From assembly GCF_014269285.1 (NCBI RefSeq), contig NZ_JACOAF010000041.1, forward strand, positions 209,086 through 273,085: 64,000 nt of DNA. Reading direction: 5' to 3'. The translations under genes were made by a program, and so were the position numbers. The notes below the pieces were generated by a model. It was not told the origin of the DNA, did no database searches, and saw only the letters and a program-made list of their open reading frames with translations. The DNA comes from Rufibacter sediminis (GTDB lineage Bacteria; Bacteroidota; Bacteroidia; Cytophagales; Hymenobacteraceae). Shown in pieces: positions 32,967 to 41,278 of the stretch (position 1 is the stretch's first letter; each line of letters opens with the position of its first letter).

Positions 32967-34841
32967 TTAAATGGCAGGGAGCAGATAGTGGCTGTCAGGC
33001 TTTGGTTGGAGCGATTCTTTGTTCCGGTAAGTCTTGCTTCTGGGGAGGTACGTGTACTGGTGATCCTGAAAATCAGACGTTGAAAAAGGCACCAACCCGG
33101 TGGCGGGCCGTTCAGGAGCACGGGCCAGCTGCTCAACGGCTTTAGCGGATAACTCGGCGTACACCCTATCTGCTTCGGCTTCCTGTATCAGATCCTGAAT
33201 GAGGGCCAAGTAGTTCTGCAGTTTGTCCTCAGCTATCACTTCCTCGTTTATTTTGAACTGCACCGTCTTGTGGTTCTTTACCTTCACCACGTATTCACTA
33301 CTGTCATGGGTGGTGATGATGGTGCCGTTTCTGATGAACCCCACCATGATAGGGTTGGCGGGTTCGGTTTCCACGTCCGGCACTTCCCCGTTGACCACAA
33401 TCCTGAAGGCGCCTTGCTGGTACTGCTGCATCAGGCTTTTCATGGAGTTCTTGTACTGTTGCACCTGCGCCTGACTCGCCTGTTCCCCGTCAATTGTCAA
33501 GGTAAGCACGTCAAGGCTGTCTTTCTCAATCTCGTAAAGAATCCCGTTCCGCTCAAAGCTATATCGCTGGAGAATGCCGTCATATGATTTGTTGGCAATT
33601 CCTACTGTGCTGAATTCCTGAGGAGTGGTCTGCTTTGAATGGGCTTTCTGAGGGGCACGTCTGGTCAGTACTTTTTGATTTCGCGGTGCGGAAGTCTGTG
33701 CCGGAAGACCTGGCGTGGAGCTGTGCAAAGGCGATTTTCCAGGCCGCGGAACCTCCAGTGCCTGCGCTGGCAGTTCCGCTGAGAGTGCCGGGGTGTTTTG
33801 GGGCCCTAATTCCAAAAACAGCACCGAAACGAGCAGCAGGCAAATGCCGGTAAAGAGCTTTTCAGTGCGTTGCAGCGGCACGTTGTCCTGGGAGATGATT
33901 CGGTTGACCCGGTCTGTCAAGGACGTGCGTTTGTCTGCGAAACCGGTGACTAGGCGGACATGGCGTAAGTTGAATTCCTCAAACGTGACCAGCGCCTGCA
34001 GGAAGTTCGTTTTGCTTTGCAGCGCCTGAATGGCCATGTCATCACAGCAATGCTCGCGCTCCTGCCGCAGGTACCCCGACAGCCACAGTACCCCCGGGTT
34101 GAAGAAATAGAGCACCTCGGCAACCGTTTGCAGCAGATTCACCAGATAGTCGCGCCGGCGGATGTGGGCCAGCTCGTGCAGCAGAATGGCTTCTATCTGA
34201 TCGGGTGGCAACTGCGCCAACATACCCGTGGGCACCAGCACCAGAGGCTTCAGAAACCCGATGGCCACAGGCACGTTCACCAAACCAGATTCCAGTAAAG
34301 AAACCGGCACCCGGACCTGCAGCCGTTCGCACAGTTCCGCTAGCCGGGTGAGCCAGAAAGAAGGAACCGGGCTCACCTGTTCTTTCCGGAGGCGGTTCAC
34401 GTAATGCATCCCGCCCGCCAGCCGGAGGCTTTTGTAAGCGAAAACCAGAAACCACACCAGTACAATGCCGGATGCGTGGGTAGTGCAGAACTGGGCAAAG
34501 GCAGCCGGCCAGGAAAGAGAACTTCCGGAGGAAAGCAAAACCGGGGGAATGTCTGTCCAGGTTGGGACGCGGACTATCTCAGAAGAACCCGTTATGGCCG
34601 GCGTTGTAGCAGACGAAGTTCCTAGTGCCAGCCAGAAGGTGAGACCGCTGGAAACCAGAAATACCCCTAAAAGACTGGCCAGCAGATTGTACCTCAGGGC
34701 CGGCGACGCCTTGCGGGTGAGTTGCACCACCAGCCCGGCCGCCATGGCCAGTAGCAAGCCTTGCCAAAGGGAGTGCACCAAAGTCCAGCACAGGGCCTGG
34801 ACAAGTGGGGAAGGAAGTTTAAGAGCGACCAGCAGTTGCAT
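32967..34841 (-). CDS. BlaR1-type M56 family membrane metallopeptidase
   Basis: This 624-aa protein has three or four membrane helices (about residues 17-40, 52-72, 122-142 and 320-340). The zinc site H222-E-L-A-H226 is followed by the third ligand in E-R-E-H-C-C-D-D (about 261-268). M56 sensors cleave a BlaI-type repressor on receipt of an envelope signal. The C-terminal extracytoplasmic region is not a penicillin-binding domain; it holds a repeated pattern (N-G-I-L-Y-E-I-E-K, T-I-D-G-E-Q-A) of unknown ligand. It lies 18 nt after blaI in one operon. Residues about 337-349 (L-F-L-E-L-G-P-Q-N-T) coincide with a palindrome-family copy. Confidence 0.9.
   Translation of the reverse strand: MQLLVALKLPSPLVQALCWTLVHSLWQGLLLAMAAGLVVQLTRKASPALRYNLLASLLGVFLVSSGLTFWLALGTSSATTPAITGSSEIVRVPTWTDIPPVLLSSGSSLSWPAAFAQFCTTHASGIVLVWFLVFAYKSLRLAGGMHYVNRLRKEQVSPVPSFWLTRLAELCERLQVRVPVSLLESGLVNVPVAIGFLKPLVLVPTGMLAQLPPDQIEAILLHELAHIRRRDYLVNLLQTVAEVLYFFNPGVLWLSGYLRQEREHCCDDMAIQALQSKTNFLQALVTFEEFNLRHVRLVTGFADKRTSLTDRVNRIISQDNVPLQRTEKLFTGICLLLVSVLFLELGPQNTPALSAELPAQALEVPRPGKSPLHSSTPGLPAQTSAPRNQKVLTRRAPQKAHSKQTTPQEFSTVGIANKSYDGILQRYSFERNGILYEIEKDSLDVLTLTIDGEQASQAQVQQYKNSMKSLMQQYQQGAFRIVVNGEVPDVETEPANPIMVGFIRNGTIITTHDSSEYVVKVKNHKTVQFKINEEVIAEDKLQNYLALIQDLIQEAEADRVYAELSAKAVEQLARAPERPATGLVPFSTSDFQDHQYTYLPRSKTYRNKESLQPKPDSHYLLPAI
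33795..33830. repeat. Palindrome-family copy inside the M56 gene
   Basis: On the plus strand GTTTTGGGGCC and AACAGCACCGAAAC flank a CTAATTCCAAAA centre. The fit is weaker than in the symporter gene and partly codes for the end of a membrane helix. Confidence 0.45.
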
Positions 34842-34859
34842 ATCCGTTCTGGTGAAAGG

Positions 34860-35258
34860 TTAGTCTTTCGTCATGTTTTTAAGCATCTCCTTGATGGCTT
34901 CCAGCTCTTCTTTGGAAGTCTTTTGGTTGCCCAGCAGTTGCATGACCAATTTACCCGCCGAACCTTTGTACATGGTGTCAATGAAACGGTTCAGGAGGTG
35001 GTCCTTGGTTTTCTCTTCGGCCTCCGCTGCCCGGTAAATGTGCTTCATGCTGCTCTCGTCACGGGTGAGCAGGCCTTTCTCTACCATGATCTGCATGAGT
35101 TTGAGGGTAGAGGTGTAGTTCACCGGCCGCTGCAGATTCAGTTCGTCGTTCACGAAACGCACCGTGCTGGGGCCGTGCTGCCATAGTACCTGCAAAATTT
35201 CCAGCTCGGCCTTGGTGGGCTCCGGTAACTTGCCTTTAGATAGATTGGTCGTATTCAT
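34860..35258 (-). CDS. BlaI/MecI/CopY family transcriptional repressor
   Basis: This 132-aa protein is the standard Penicillinase_R length. A winged helix occupies the N-terminus (L-P-E-P-T-K-A-E-L-E-I-L-Q-V-L-W, then V-N-Y-T-S-T-L-K-L-M-Q-I-M recognition region, then K-G-L-L-T-R-D). The C-terminal helical dimerisation region (L-V-M-Q-L-L, E-E-L-E-A-I-K-E-M-L) contains the usual M56 cleavage zone. It is the first gene of the blaI-M56 operon and presumably represses it by binding near the promoter at 35263-35292, close to the palindrome TTTCGTACGAAA at 35307. Confidence 0.92.
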   Translation of the reverse strand: MNTTNLSKGKLPEPTKAELEILQVLWQHGPSTVRFVNDELNLQRPVNYTSTLKLMQIMVEKGLLTRDESSMKHIYRAAEAEEKTKDHLLNRFIDTMYKGSAGKLVMQLLGNQKTSKEELEAIKEMLKNMTKD

Positions 35259-35262
35259 GAGC

Positions 35263-35292
35263 TAAAGGTAGGAAAGATTTCGTAGCATGCAA
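35263..35292 (-). promoter_or_regulatory. Promoter of the blaI-M56 operon, probably leaderless
   Basis: On the minus strand TTG and TACCTTTA are separated by 19 nt, matching the Bacteroidota -33 (TTG) and -7 (TAnnTTTG) elements with one mismatch. The -7 element ends only four bases before the ATG, so the transcript would have almost no leader. Confidence 0.6.
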
Positions 35293-35306
35293 GTGGTAGG
35301 TGGTCT

Positions 35307-35336
35307 TTTCGTACGAAACTTTTCCTACCTATAGGT
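35307..35336. promoter_or_regulatory. Possible BlaI operators
   Basis: TTTCGTACGAAA (35307-35318) and ACCTATAGGT (35327-35336) are perfect palindromes just upstream of the blaI promoter. Which, if either, BlaI binds is not known. Confidence 0.4.
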
Positions 35337-35633
35337 TCGTCTAGTTGCAACTCTTCCCATAAGGAGGTTTTTCTAGGCTGAAAACAGCCTTTCCATCTGG
35401 GGTAGCTTTGAAAACTGAAGCAGCTAGAAAGGTATTTCCGGAGTTGTGAAAAGCGGCGAGGGTGGATTTGGGCTTGTTTTGGGAAAATATGCGCTAAACG
35501 AGGCAACAGGAGAAAAACGGAACCTGCATAGCAGCGGGAACTCTAATCTCTCAGACTCCATGAATCTTTTCCGGGGCTTTGCCCGTCTTTTCCAGTCAGC
35601 GCAGGAGAGGAAGTCGCTTTCGGTTTAGCCACT

Positions 35634-35669
35634 GTTTTTAGCCTTGTATGTGGAAATCGGGCTAAAAAC
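35634..35669. repeat. Palindrome-family copy beside a promoter
   Basis: GTTTTTAGCC and GGGCTAAAAAC with a changed centre. It ends five bases before the -7 element at 35674, so it covers the -33 region. Confidence 0.55.
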
Positions 35670-35673
35670 CATG

Positions 35674-35681
35674 TACCTTTG
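35674..35681 (+). promoter_or_regulatory. -7 promoter element of the TcmP-like gene
   Basis: TACCTTTG is an exact match to TAnnTTTG. Transcription would start about 45 nt before the ATG at 35735. No TTG lies at the usual -33 distance; that region is occupied by the palindrome copy. Confidence 0.55.
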
Positions 35682-35734
35682 CGACTTGTTTGCTAATAAA
35701 AATAGCGTTTGCGGAGTTCGCATCACGAAGGAGA

Positions 35735-36877
35735 ATGAAAGAAGTAGCCACCGGTACTGATCCTAAAGAGTTCTTTAAGCAGAAAAGAAGCACCGCCGAA
35801 CTAAAGGAGGAGATCTTCCTCAAGTTTTTTCCCCTTTGGTGCGAAACCCTTTTCTACAGACAAGAGGCCGTGGAGAAAGTCCTGTACCTGGATACCAGCG
35901 CCGGTTTGGGTGCTGAGGAAGATGGGGAGATGCCGGTTTCCTTCAAGGTGCTGAAAAGCATTTTCGCCCGCACGGGCGGCCGCCAGGACCTGAACAAAGT
36001 GGTGCAGCCGTTTCTGTACGAAGGAAACAAGGCCCTAGCCGCTACGTTGCCCCAAGCCGCTGAGGCGTTGCCTTTTTATGCCGAGCTCCACCAGAAGCCG
36101 CTTTTCCTGAACCTTCCCGAGCATGTAGAAATGCTCCAGGCGCAGGAGCCGGAAGCCACCGCGGCTTTGCTGTTGGTAGATCCGTTCGGAAACAAATTCT
36201 CCCAGGAACTCTGGACCCGCTCCCTCGCGCATGAGAAAACCGATTCTTTCCTGCTGTTTGACTACAAGCGAATGACCGCGGCCCTCAGGGAGCAGAAAAG
36301 TCCCACCAGTTTGCAAACTTTATTAGGCGACAGACTTCCTGAACTGCGTAGCTATTTTGCGAAAACCACCAGTGCCGCCAAAAAGGAAACCTACGCCCTG
36401 AAAGCGTTTTCCGCGTGTTTACAGGAAAAGGGCCTACAAACGTCAAGGTTCAGGATCAATGTGCCCGGCAAAGAGCAGAGCAGCCACCATGTCTGGTTTG
36501 TCTCAAGAAATGAACTGGCCCATACCAAGTTCAAGGAACTGCTGCTGCCGTACTGCGAGGTGCAGGAAGACGGCGTGCCGGTGTTTGGCGCGAACTTAAA
36601 GACGGTGCGGTTGCTGGTGCCGGAGTATTCCAGGTACCTGGAGTTTTCGCTCGTGAACCTGATGGAGGACCTGGTGCAGCATGCGTCCGTCTACAACAGC
36701 ATGATGTTGGAGAAGATTTACCAAAAGCACAGCGTGGGCAAGCCGTACAGCCGCGAGAACTACCAGACCGCCATCGAGAAACTGAAGGAACAAGGAAAAA
36801 TCACCCTCCTCAACCCCAAAACCGGGCAGGTCGTCTACAAATTGACGTACGCCTGCCGCATCAAATTCAAGGGATAA
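35735..36877 (+). CDS. Three-Cys-motif partner protein TcmP-like
   Basis: The frame opens at 35690, but the ATG at 35735 has an AAGGAGA ribosome-binding site and fits the family. The 380-aa product shows T-A-E-L-K-E-E-I-F-L-K-F-F-P-L-W, V-L-Y-L-D-T-S-A-G-L-G-A (equivalent of the Y-I-D-x-F-A-G-x-G motif), L-L-V-D-P-F-G-N-K-F, and a C-terminal winged-helix-like region, the layout of TcmP proteins. These have a methyltransferase-like core and are usually encoded beside a DUF5131/Gp37-Gp68 three-Cys radical-SAM-like partner of unknown function. No such partner is adjacent here. The activity is unknown. Confidence 0.7.
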   Translation: MKEVATGTDPKEFFKQKRSTAELKEEIFLKFFPLWCETLFYRQEAVEKVLYLDTSAGLGAEEDGEMPVSFKVLKSIFARTGGRQDLNKVVQPFLYEGNKALAATLPQAAEALPFYAELHQKPLFLNLPEHVEMLQAQEPEATAALLLVDPFGNKFSQELWTRSLAHEKTDSFLLFDYKRMTAALREQKSPTSLQTLLGDRLPELRSYFAKTTSAAKKETYALKAFSACLQEKGLQTSRFRINVPGKEQSSHHVWFVSRNELAHTKFKELLLPYCEVQEDGVPVFGANLKTVRLLVPEYSRYLEFSLVNLMEDLVQHASVYNSMMLEKIYQKHSVGKPYSRENYQTAIEKLKEQGKITLLNPKTGQVVYKLTYACRIKFKG

Positions 36878-36952
36878 GCGCGTTGCCACATATTCCACCA
36901 GTGAATGGAAGTACACCAACAGAGATCATTCTTGTTGTTGGCTTTCTATTGT

Positions 36953-37215
36953 ACATGGTTCAAGTTTTAACTTGGACCTAAAATGATCGGGAGTTTAAAA
37001 CTTCCGGGAGGCGACCGCCTCAAAACGCCTGCTAATGCATTCTGACATTTAAAACGTATTCTGCTGCACAAGTAACCATCTCCAACTCCCTTCAGAGCAA
37101 GTATAATTTCTTCTGTGCCCAAGCTGTTCTACTTTGCAGAAGATAGTGGGAGAGAACCTCTTTGCAGTTGCAAACTGTAGCCCAAGTAGGTCCAGGTTGC
37201 CAACTTGAACCATGT
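36953..37215. repeat. 263-bp element bounded by imperfect inverted repeats
   Basis: 36953-36980 and 37187-37215 match as inverted copies: ACATGGTTCAAGTT on one side is AACTTGAACCATGT on the other, and the inner parts (TTGGACCTA, TAGGTCCA) also pair. Each end is itself a palindrome. A decayed non-autonomous transposable element is one reading. Confidence 0.5.
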
Positions 37216-37293
37216 TGTTTTTTGGGAGGCAGAAGTTTTGCTTCCAAAGAGAAAGCAAGGCGCAGGAATTCCTGGCTTTTTGAAGTAGAAGGT

Positions 37294-37329
37294 GTTTTAG
37301 GCCCGTTTTTCAGAAAACAGCCCTAAAAC
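37294..37329. repeat. Palindrome-family copy
   Basis: GTTTTAGGCCCGTTTTTC and GAAAACAGCCCTAAAAC, 80 nt upstream of the -7 element of the dehydrogenase gene. Confidence 0.75.
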
Positions 37330-37407
37330 GCAAATGCCGCAGCCACGTGAAAACCACCGTGATGCGGTACTTTTTAATTTTATTTAGAAATCCGCTTGTG
37401 GGCTTTC

Positions 37408-37415
37408 TATCTTTG
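37408..37415 (+). promoter_or_regulatory. -7 promoter element of the FAD/Fe-S dehydrogenase gene
   Basis: TATCTTTG is a perfect TAnnTTTG match 18 nt before the start codon, giving a leader of about 12 nt. No clear -33 TTG at the standard spacing. Confidence 0.6.
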
Positions 37416-37433
37416 CTTAATTAAGACTGAAAT

Positions 37434-40400
37434 ATGAGTTCTGCCCCAACCAATACTGCCTTTGCTGAACTGGAAGCCGCCCTTACCGGCGAGTTGTTTT
37501 ACAAGGCAGAGTCCTCCCTGCACCAGGCGCAGCGGCGGGTGTATGCCACAGATGCCTCGGTGTACCAGGAGATGCCTACCGCCGTGGCAATTCCCAAGAC
37601 CAAGGATGACCTGAAAGCGTTGATCCGCTTCGCGAATGAGCATCAGATTACCTTGATTCCCCGGGCCGCCGGTACGTCCCTGGCCGGGCAGGTGGTAGGC
37701 AACGGATTGGTGGTGGATATCTCCAAATACTTCACCCAGGTGCTGGAAGTGAAGCCCGAGGAGCAGTGGGTGCGCGTGCAGCCCGGCGTGATACGCGATG
37801 ATCTGAATGCGGTGCTCCGTCCGCACGGTTTGTTGTTCGGGCCGGAGACTTCCACCGCCAGCCGGGCCATGGTGGGCGGCATGATCGGGAACAACTCCTG
37901 CGGCCTGCACTCCATCGTTTGGGGCGATACCAGAGCCCATTTGCTTTCCGCGAAGGTGTTGCTGAGCGATGGTTCCGAGGCCGAGTTCAAGCCGTTGACG
38001 CACCAGGAACTGCAGCAGAAACTCACGCTTCAGAACTTGGAAGGCGAGATTTACCGCAAAACCTACGGCCTCATCAGCAGCCCAGAGAACCGTGCGCTCA
38101 TTCAGCAAAACTACCCCAAGAAAACCCTGACCCGCCGCAACACCGGCTACGCCCTGGACTTTCTGGTAGACGAAGGAGCCGATCCCGAAGGGCAGACCAC
38201 CCTGGATCTTTGTAAACTCTTGGCCGGTTCAGAGGGAACGCTGGCCTTTGTCACCGAAGCCAAACTGAACCTGCTGCCCTTGCCACCCAAAGAGGAAGGT
38301 CTGGTGTGCGTGCATTTCAACTCCCTCATGGAAGCCCTGGAGGCGAACATCATCATCCTGAAGCACCACCCCATGTCCTCTGAACTGGTGGACAAGTACA
38401 TCATGGACTTCACCAAAGGGCACCGCACCTATGACGCCAACCGCTTCTTCATTGAAGGCGATCCGGCGGCCCTGCTCATGGTTGAGTTCATGGCCGACAG
38501 CCAGGACATCATCACCGCCAAAGCCGAAGCCATGATCGCTGACCTGAAAGCCGCCGGCCTGGGCTACGCCTACCCGGTGGTGCGCGGTGCTCTGACCAAA
38601 CCCGTATGGGACGTGCGCAAAGCGGGCCTCGGGCTGATCCGAAACCTACCCGGTGACACCCAGCCCGTAAACCTCATTGAAGACTGCGCCGTGTCTCCTG
38701 AGGATTTGCCCGCTTACGTCGCTGATTTGCAAAAAGTACTGGAAAAACACCAACTGCAAGCCTCTTACTACGCCCACGCCGGAGCCGGTGAACTGCACAT
38801 TGAACCCATGATCAACCTCAAAACGAACGAGGGCAAACGGATTTTCCGGGAGGTGCTCGCCGAGACTACGGTTCTGGTGAAAAAATACAACGGCTCCCTC
38901 AGCGGCGAACATGGCGATGGTCGTTTGCGCGGCGAGTTCATCCCGCTGGCCCTGGGCGAGGAGGTGTATGAACTGCTGAAGGAAGTAAAACACATCTTCG
39001 ACCCCAGGCACATTTTCAACGCGGGCAAGATTGTGGACACGCCACCCATGAACGAGTTCCTGCGCTACGAGGAGCGTCCGGCTCAGCAAATTATCCCGGT
39101 GGAGACGCTCTTTGACTTCACCCGCCAGGAAGGAATCCTTAGGCTCGCCGAAAAATGCTCCGGCTCCGGCGATTGCCGCAAGACGCACGTGAGCGGCGGC
39201 ACCATGTGCCCCAGCTACATGGCTACACGTCAGGAAAAAGACACTACCCGCGCCCGCGCCAACATCCTGCGCCAGTTTCTCACCAACTCAGACAAAGTCA
39301 ACAAGTTTGACCACAAGGAAATCAAGGAAGTGATGGACCTGTGCCTCAGCTGCAAAGCCTGCAAAAGCGAGTGCCCCAGCAGCGTGGACGTGGCCAAGAT
39401 GAAAGCCGAGTTCCTGCAACATTACCATGACGCCAACGGCATTCCGCTGCGCACGCGCATGGTGGGCAACTTCACCAAGATGCAGCAACTGGCCAGCGTG
39501 GTGCCCGGCGTCTACAACTTCATGATCAGCAACCCGATGACCAGCAAGCTGATCAAGAAAACCGTAGGCTTCGCCGTGAACCGCTCGTTACCGGAAGTTG
39601 GGAAAGTCACGCTCAAAAGCTGGTTCAGGAAATGGCAGAAAGAGAACGCCAGCGCGGCCAAAACCGGTAAGCCTGTCTATCTCTTCTGCGACGAGTTCAC
39701 CAATTACAATGACCTAGAAATTGGTCAGACCACGGTGAAATTGCTGTCAGCCTTGGGTTATTCCGTGCAGATACCGGAGCACCTGGAAAGTGGCCGTACC
39801 TACCTGTCCAAAGGCCTGGTGCGCGACGCGAAAGAAATCGCCATCAAAAACGTGCAGCTCCTGAGCAAAGCCATGGCCAACGGAACGCCCATCCTCGGCA
39901 TTGAACCTTCGGCGATCTTAACGCTGCGCGATGAATACCTGGATTTAGTGACCGCCGATCTGGTGCCCGCTGCTCAACACGTAGCGGCTAACTCGTACCT
40001 TTTAGAGGAGTTTTTGCAAAAAGAGGCTGAAAACGGACATATCACCGCCGATGCGTTCACGCAGGAGAAGAAGCACATCAAACTGCACGGCCACTGTTAC
40101 CAGAAAGCCTTGCAGGTGCTCACGCCTACCCAGAAAATCCTGTCGCTGCCCCAGAACTACGAGGTGGAGATGATTCCCTCGGGGTGCTGCGGCATGGCCG
40201 GCTCGTTCGGTTATGAGGCCGAGCATTACGATGTCTCCATGCAGATAGGCGAACTGGTGCTGTTCCCCGCCGTCCGGAACGCCGCCCCGGAAACCATCAT
40301 CGCCGCCGCCGGTACCAGCTGCCGCCACCAGATCAAAGACGGCACTGCCAAAAAAGCCCTGCATCCCGCCGAGATCCTCTGGCAGGCGCTTAAGAAGTAA
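37434..40400 (+). CDS. FAD-linked D-2-hydroxyacid dehydrogenase fused to an Fe-S (CCG-domain) module
   Basis: This 988-aa protein fuses GlcD-like and GlcF-like parts. The N-terminal FAD domain has P-R-A-A-G-T-S-L-A-G-Q at about residues 77-87 and G-G-M-I-G-N-N-S-C-G at about 147-156. The FAD-oxidase C domain ends with S-G-E-H-G-D-G-R near 490. Cysteine motifs of the 4Fe-4S region follow (C-S-G-S-G-D-C at about 578, C-L-S-C-K-A-C-K-S-E-C-P at about 639). The C-terminal CCG domain has H-C-Y-Q-K and S-G-C-C-G-M-A-G-S-F-G-Y. Such YdiJ/Dld-type enzymes oxidise D-lactate or D-2-hydroxyglutarate and pass electrons to the respiratory chain. It is a single-gene unit ended by a strong terminator. Confidence 0.92.
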   Translation: MSSAPTNTAFAELEAALTGELFYKAESSLHQAQRRVYATDASVYQEMPTAVAIPKTKDDLKALIRFANEHQITLIPRAAGTSLAGQVVGNGLVVDISKYFTQVLEVKPEEQWVRVQPGVIRDDLNAVLRPHGLLFGPETSTASRAMVGGMIGNNSCGLHSIVWGDTRAHLLSAKVLLSDGSEAEFKPLTHQELQQKLTLQNLEGEIYRKTYGLISSPENRALIQQNYPKKTLTRRNTGYALDFLVDEGADPEGQTTLDLCKLLAGSEGTLAFVTEAKLNLLPLPPKEEGLVCVHFNSLMEALEANIIILKHHPMSSELVDKYIMDFTKGHRTYDANRFFIEGDPAALLMVEFMADSQDIITAKAEAMIADLKAAGLGYAYPVVRGALTKPVWDVRKAGLGLIRNLPGDTQPVNLIEDCAVSPEDLPAYVADLQKVLEKHQLQASYYAHAGAGELHIEPMINLKTNEGKRIFREVLAETTVLVKKYNGSLSGEHGDGRLRGEFIPLALGEEVYELLKEVKHIFDPRHIFNAGKIVDTPPMNEFLRYEERPAQQIIPVETLFDFTRQEGILRLAEKCSGSGDCRKTHVSGGTMCPSYMATRQEKDTTRARANILRQFLTNSDKVNKFDHKEIKEVMDLCLSCKACKSECPSSVDVAKMKAEFLQHYHDANGIPLRTRMVGNFTKMQQLASVVPGVYNFMISNPMTSKLIKKTVGFAVNRSLPEVGKVTLKSWFRKWQKENASAAKTGKPVYLFCDEFTNYNDLEIGQTTVKLLSALGYSVQIPEHLESGRTYLSKGLVRDAKEIAIKNVQLLSKAMANGTPILGIEPSAILTLRDEYLDLVTADLVPAAQHVAANSYLLEEFLQKEAENGHITADAFTQEKKHIKLHGHCYQKALQVLTPTQKILSLPQNYEVEMIPSGCCGMAGSFGYEAEHYDVSMQIGELVLFPAVRNAAPETIIAAAGTSCRHQIKDGTAKKALHPAEILWQALKK

Positions 40401-40412
40401 GCCCTCTTATCC

Positions 40413-40454
40413 AAAACAGCAAAGCCTCTCCAACTGGAGAGGCTTTGCTGTTTT
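40413..40454 (+). terminator. Perfect terminator after the dehydrogenase gene
   Basis: AAAACAGCAAAGCCTCTCC pairs fully with GGAGAGGCTTTGCTGTTTT around CAACT-type loop bases. Its U-tract doubles as the left arm of the adjoining palindrome copy. Confidence 0.9.
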
Positions 40455-40487
40455 AGGCCTGTTTTCAGGAAATAGGGCCTAAAACAG
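40448..40487. repeat. Palindrome-family copy fused to the terminator
   Basis: CTGTTTTAGGCCTGTTTTC and GAAATAGGGCCTAAAACAG; it overlaps the terminator's last seven bases. Confidence 0.8.
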
Positions 40488-40534
40488 TTGGTCACTTCTA
40501 TCGGTTGCTGAATGTTTCTAGTTGCTGGTTGTTT

Positions 40535-40671
40535 CTGGCGCGAGTCTCCAGACTCGTGACACCCGGTGCGTGGAGTCTCCAGACTCCCTTTCGTAAATTT
40601 ACCATCCGTGGTTCCCGGCGAGTCTGGAGACTCGCTGCATCCCAAGTCACGAGTCTGGAGACTCGCGCCAG
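40535..40671. repeat. 137-bp element with 26-bp perfect inverted repeats and four GAGTCTCCAGACTC cores
   Basis: 40535-40560 and 40646-40671 are exact reverse complements over 26 bases. Each contains the 14-bp palindrome-like core GAGTCTCCAGACTC or its complement, and two further cores lie inside (40573-40586 and 40620-40633), giving a doubly nested fold. No ORF. A MITE-like element is the likeliest reading. Confidence 0.85.
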
Positions 40672-40738
40672 CCGTTTTCTTGGTTCCAGTTTGAAAACTG
40701 CTCCTATGACCTCGTTGTGTCTGGAAGACCTACGAGGG

Positions 40739-40775
40739 GCTTTAGGCTTCTTTTCTGGAAATCAGCCTTTAAAAC
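40739..40775. repeat. Palindrome-family copy
   Basis: GCTTTAGGCTTCTTTTC and AAATCAGCCTTTAAAAC, 15 nt beyond the queD stop on its downstream side, where it could act as a terminator. Confidence 0.6.
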
Positions 40776-40789
40776 AGAAATCTCAGCTT

Positions 40790-41239
40790 CTACGCATTAT
40801 CCGCCGCATACCACTCCGCAAAGGCGTTCTCCGTCTCCCAGAGTTTGAGGCTGTGCAGGTCCACCGGCTCGGGCAGGTGCGGCAGCAATTGGTCTTTGAT
40901 GTACAGCAGCATGTTCTCACAGGTGGGCTGGAAACGGGTGAGCAGTAGCTTATGGCCTTCCTGTTGCAGCACCGTGAGCAAAGCCGCGGAGCTGTCTTCG
41001 CGTAGCAGCAGGGCGTGGTCCAAGGGCTGTAGCACGTGCGTGTGCACGAGGTTTTTCAAGTCCCCGAAATCCAGCACCATGCCGTCTTTGGGGTGTTCAG
41101 AGTGGGTGAGCGGAATGCCGATGACGGTGACTTCCAGTTTGTAGGAGTGCCCGTGAATATGGCGGCAAAGGCCGTCATAGTGGGTTAAAGCGTGGGCGGC
41201 TTCAAAGGTGAAGCGCCGGGTTAAGCGGATGCGGTTCAT
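40790..41239 (-). CDS. queD: 6-carboxy-5,6,7,8-tetrahydropterin synthase
   Basis: This 149-aa protein is a complete QueD/PTPS-type enzyme that converts 7,8-dihydroneopterin triphosphate to 6-carboxytetrahydropterin on the way to queuosine. Zinc ligands are His 16 (E-A-A-H), His 29 and His 31 (H-I-H-G-H), and the catalytic Cys 25 is in G-L-C-R-H. V-L-D-F-G-D-L-K, L-D-H-A-L-L and C-E-N-M-L complete the family pattern. The C-terminal L-W-E-T-E-N-A binds the pterin ring. No other queuosine genes are in the window. A palindrome copy lies at each end. Confidence 0.93.
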   Translation of the reverse strand: MNRIRLTRRFTFEAAHALTHYDGLCRHIHGHSYKLEVTVIGIPLTHSEHPKDGMVLDFGDLKNLVHTHVLQPLDHALLLREDSSAALLTVLQQEGHKLLLTRFQPTCENMLLYIKDQLLPHLPEPVDLHSLKLWETENAFAEWYAADNA

Positions 41240-41278
41240 TTCAGAAAGGAAGGGCGCAGGCGGTGCTTGCGCTGGTAC

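Larger units (their letters stand above)
36878..37433. other. 556-nt intergenic region with paired palindromes and one repeat
   Basis: No gene is supported. It contains the matched palindromes at 36953-36980 and 37187-37215, a palindrome-family copy at 37294 and a promoter at 37408. Confidence 0.5.

Noticed and set aside
37049-37258. 69-codon minus-strand frame between the TcmP-like and dehydrogenase genes
   Set aside because: It overlaps the paired palindromes, has no motif and no start context.
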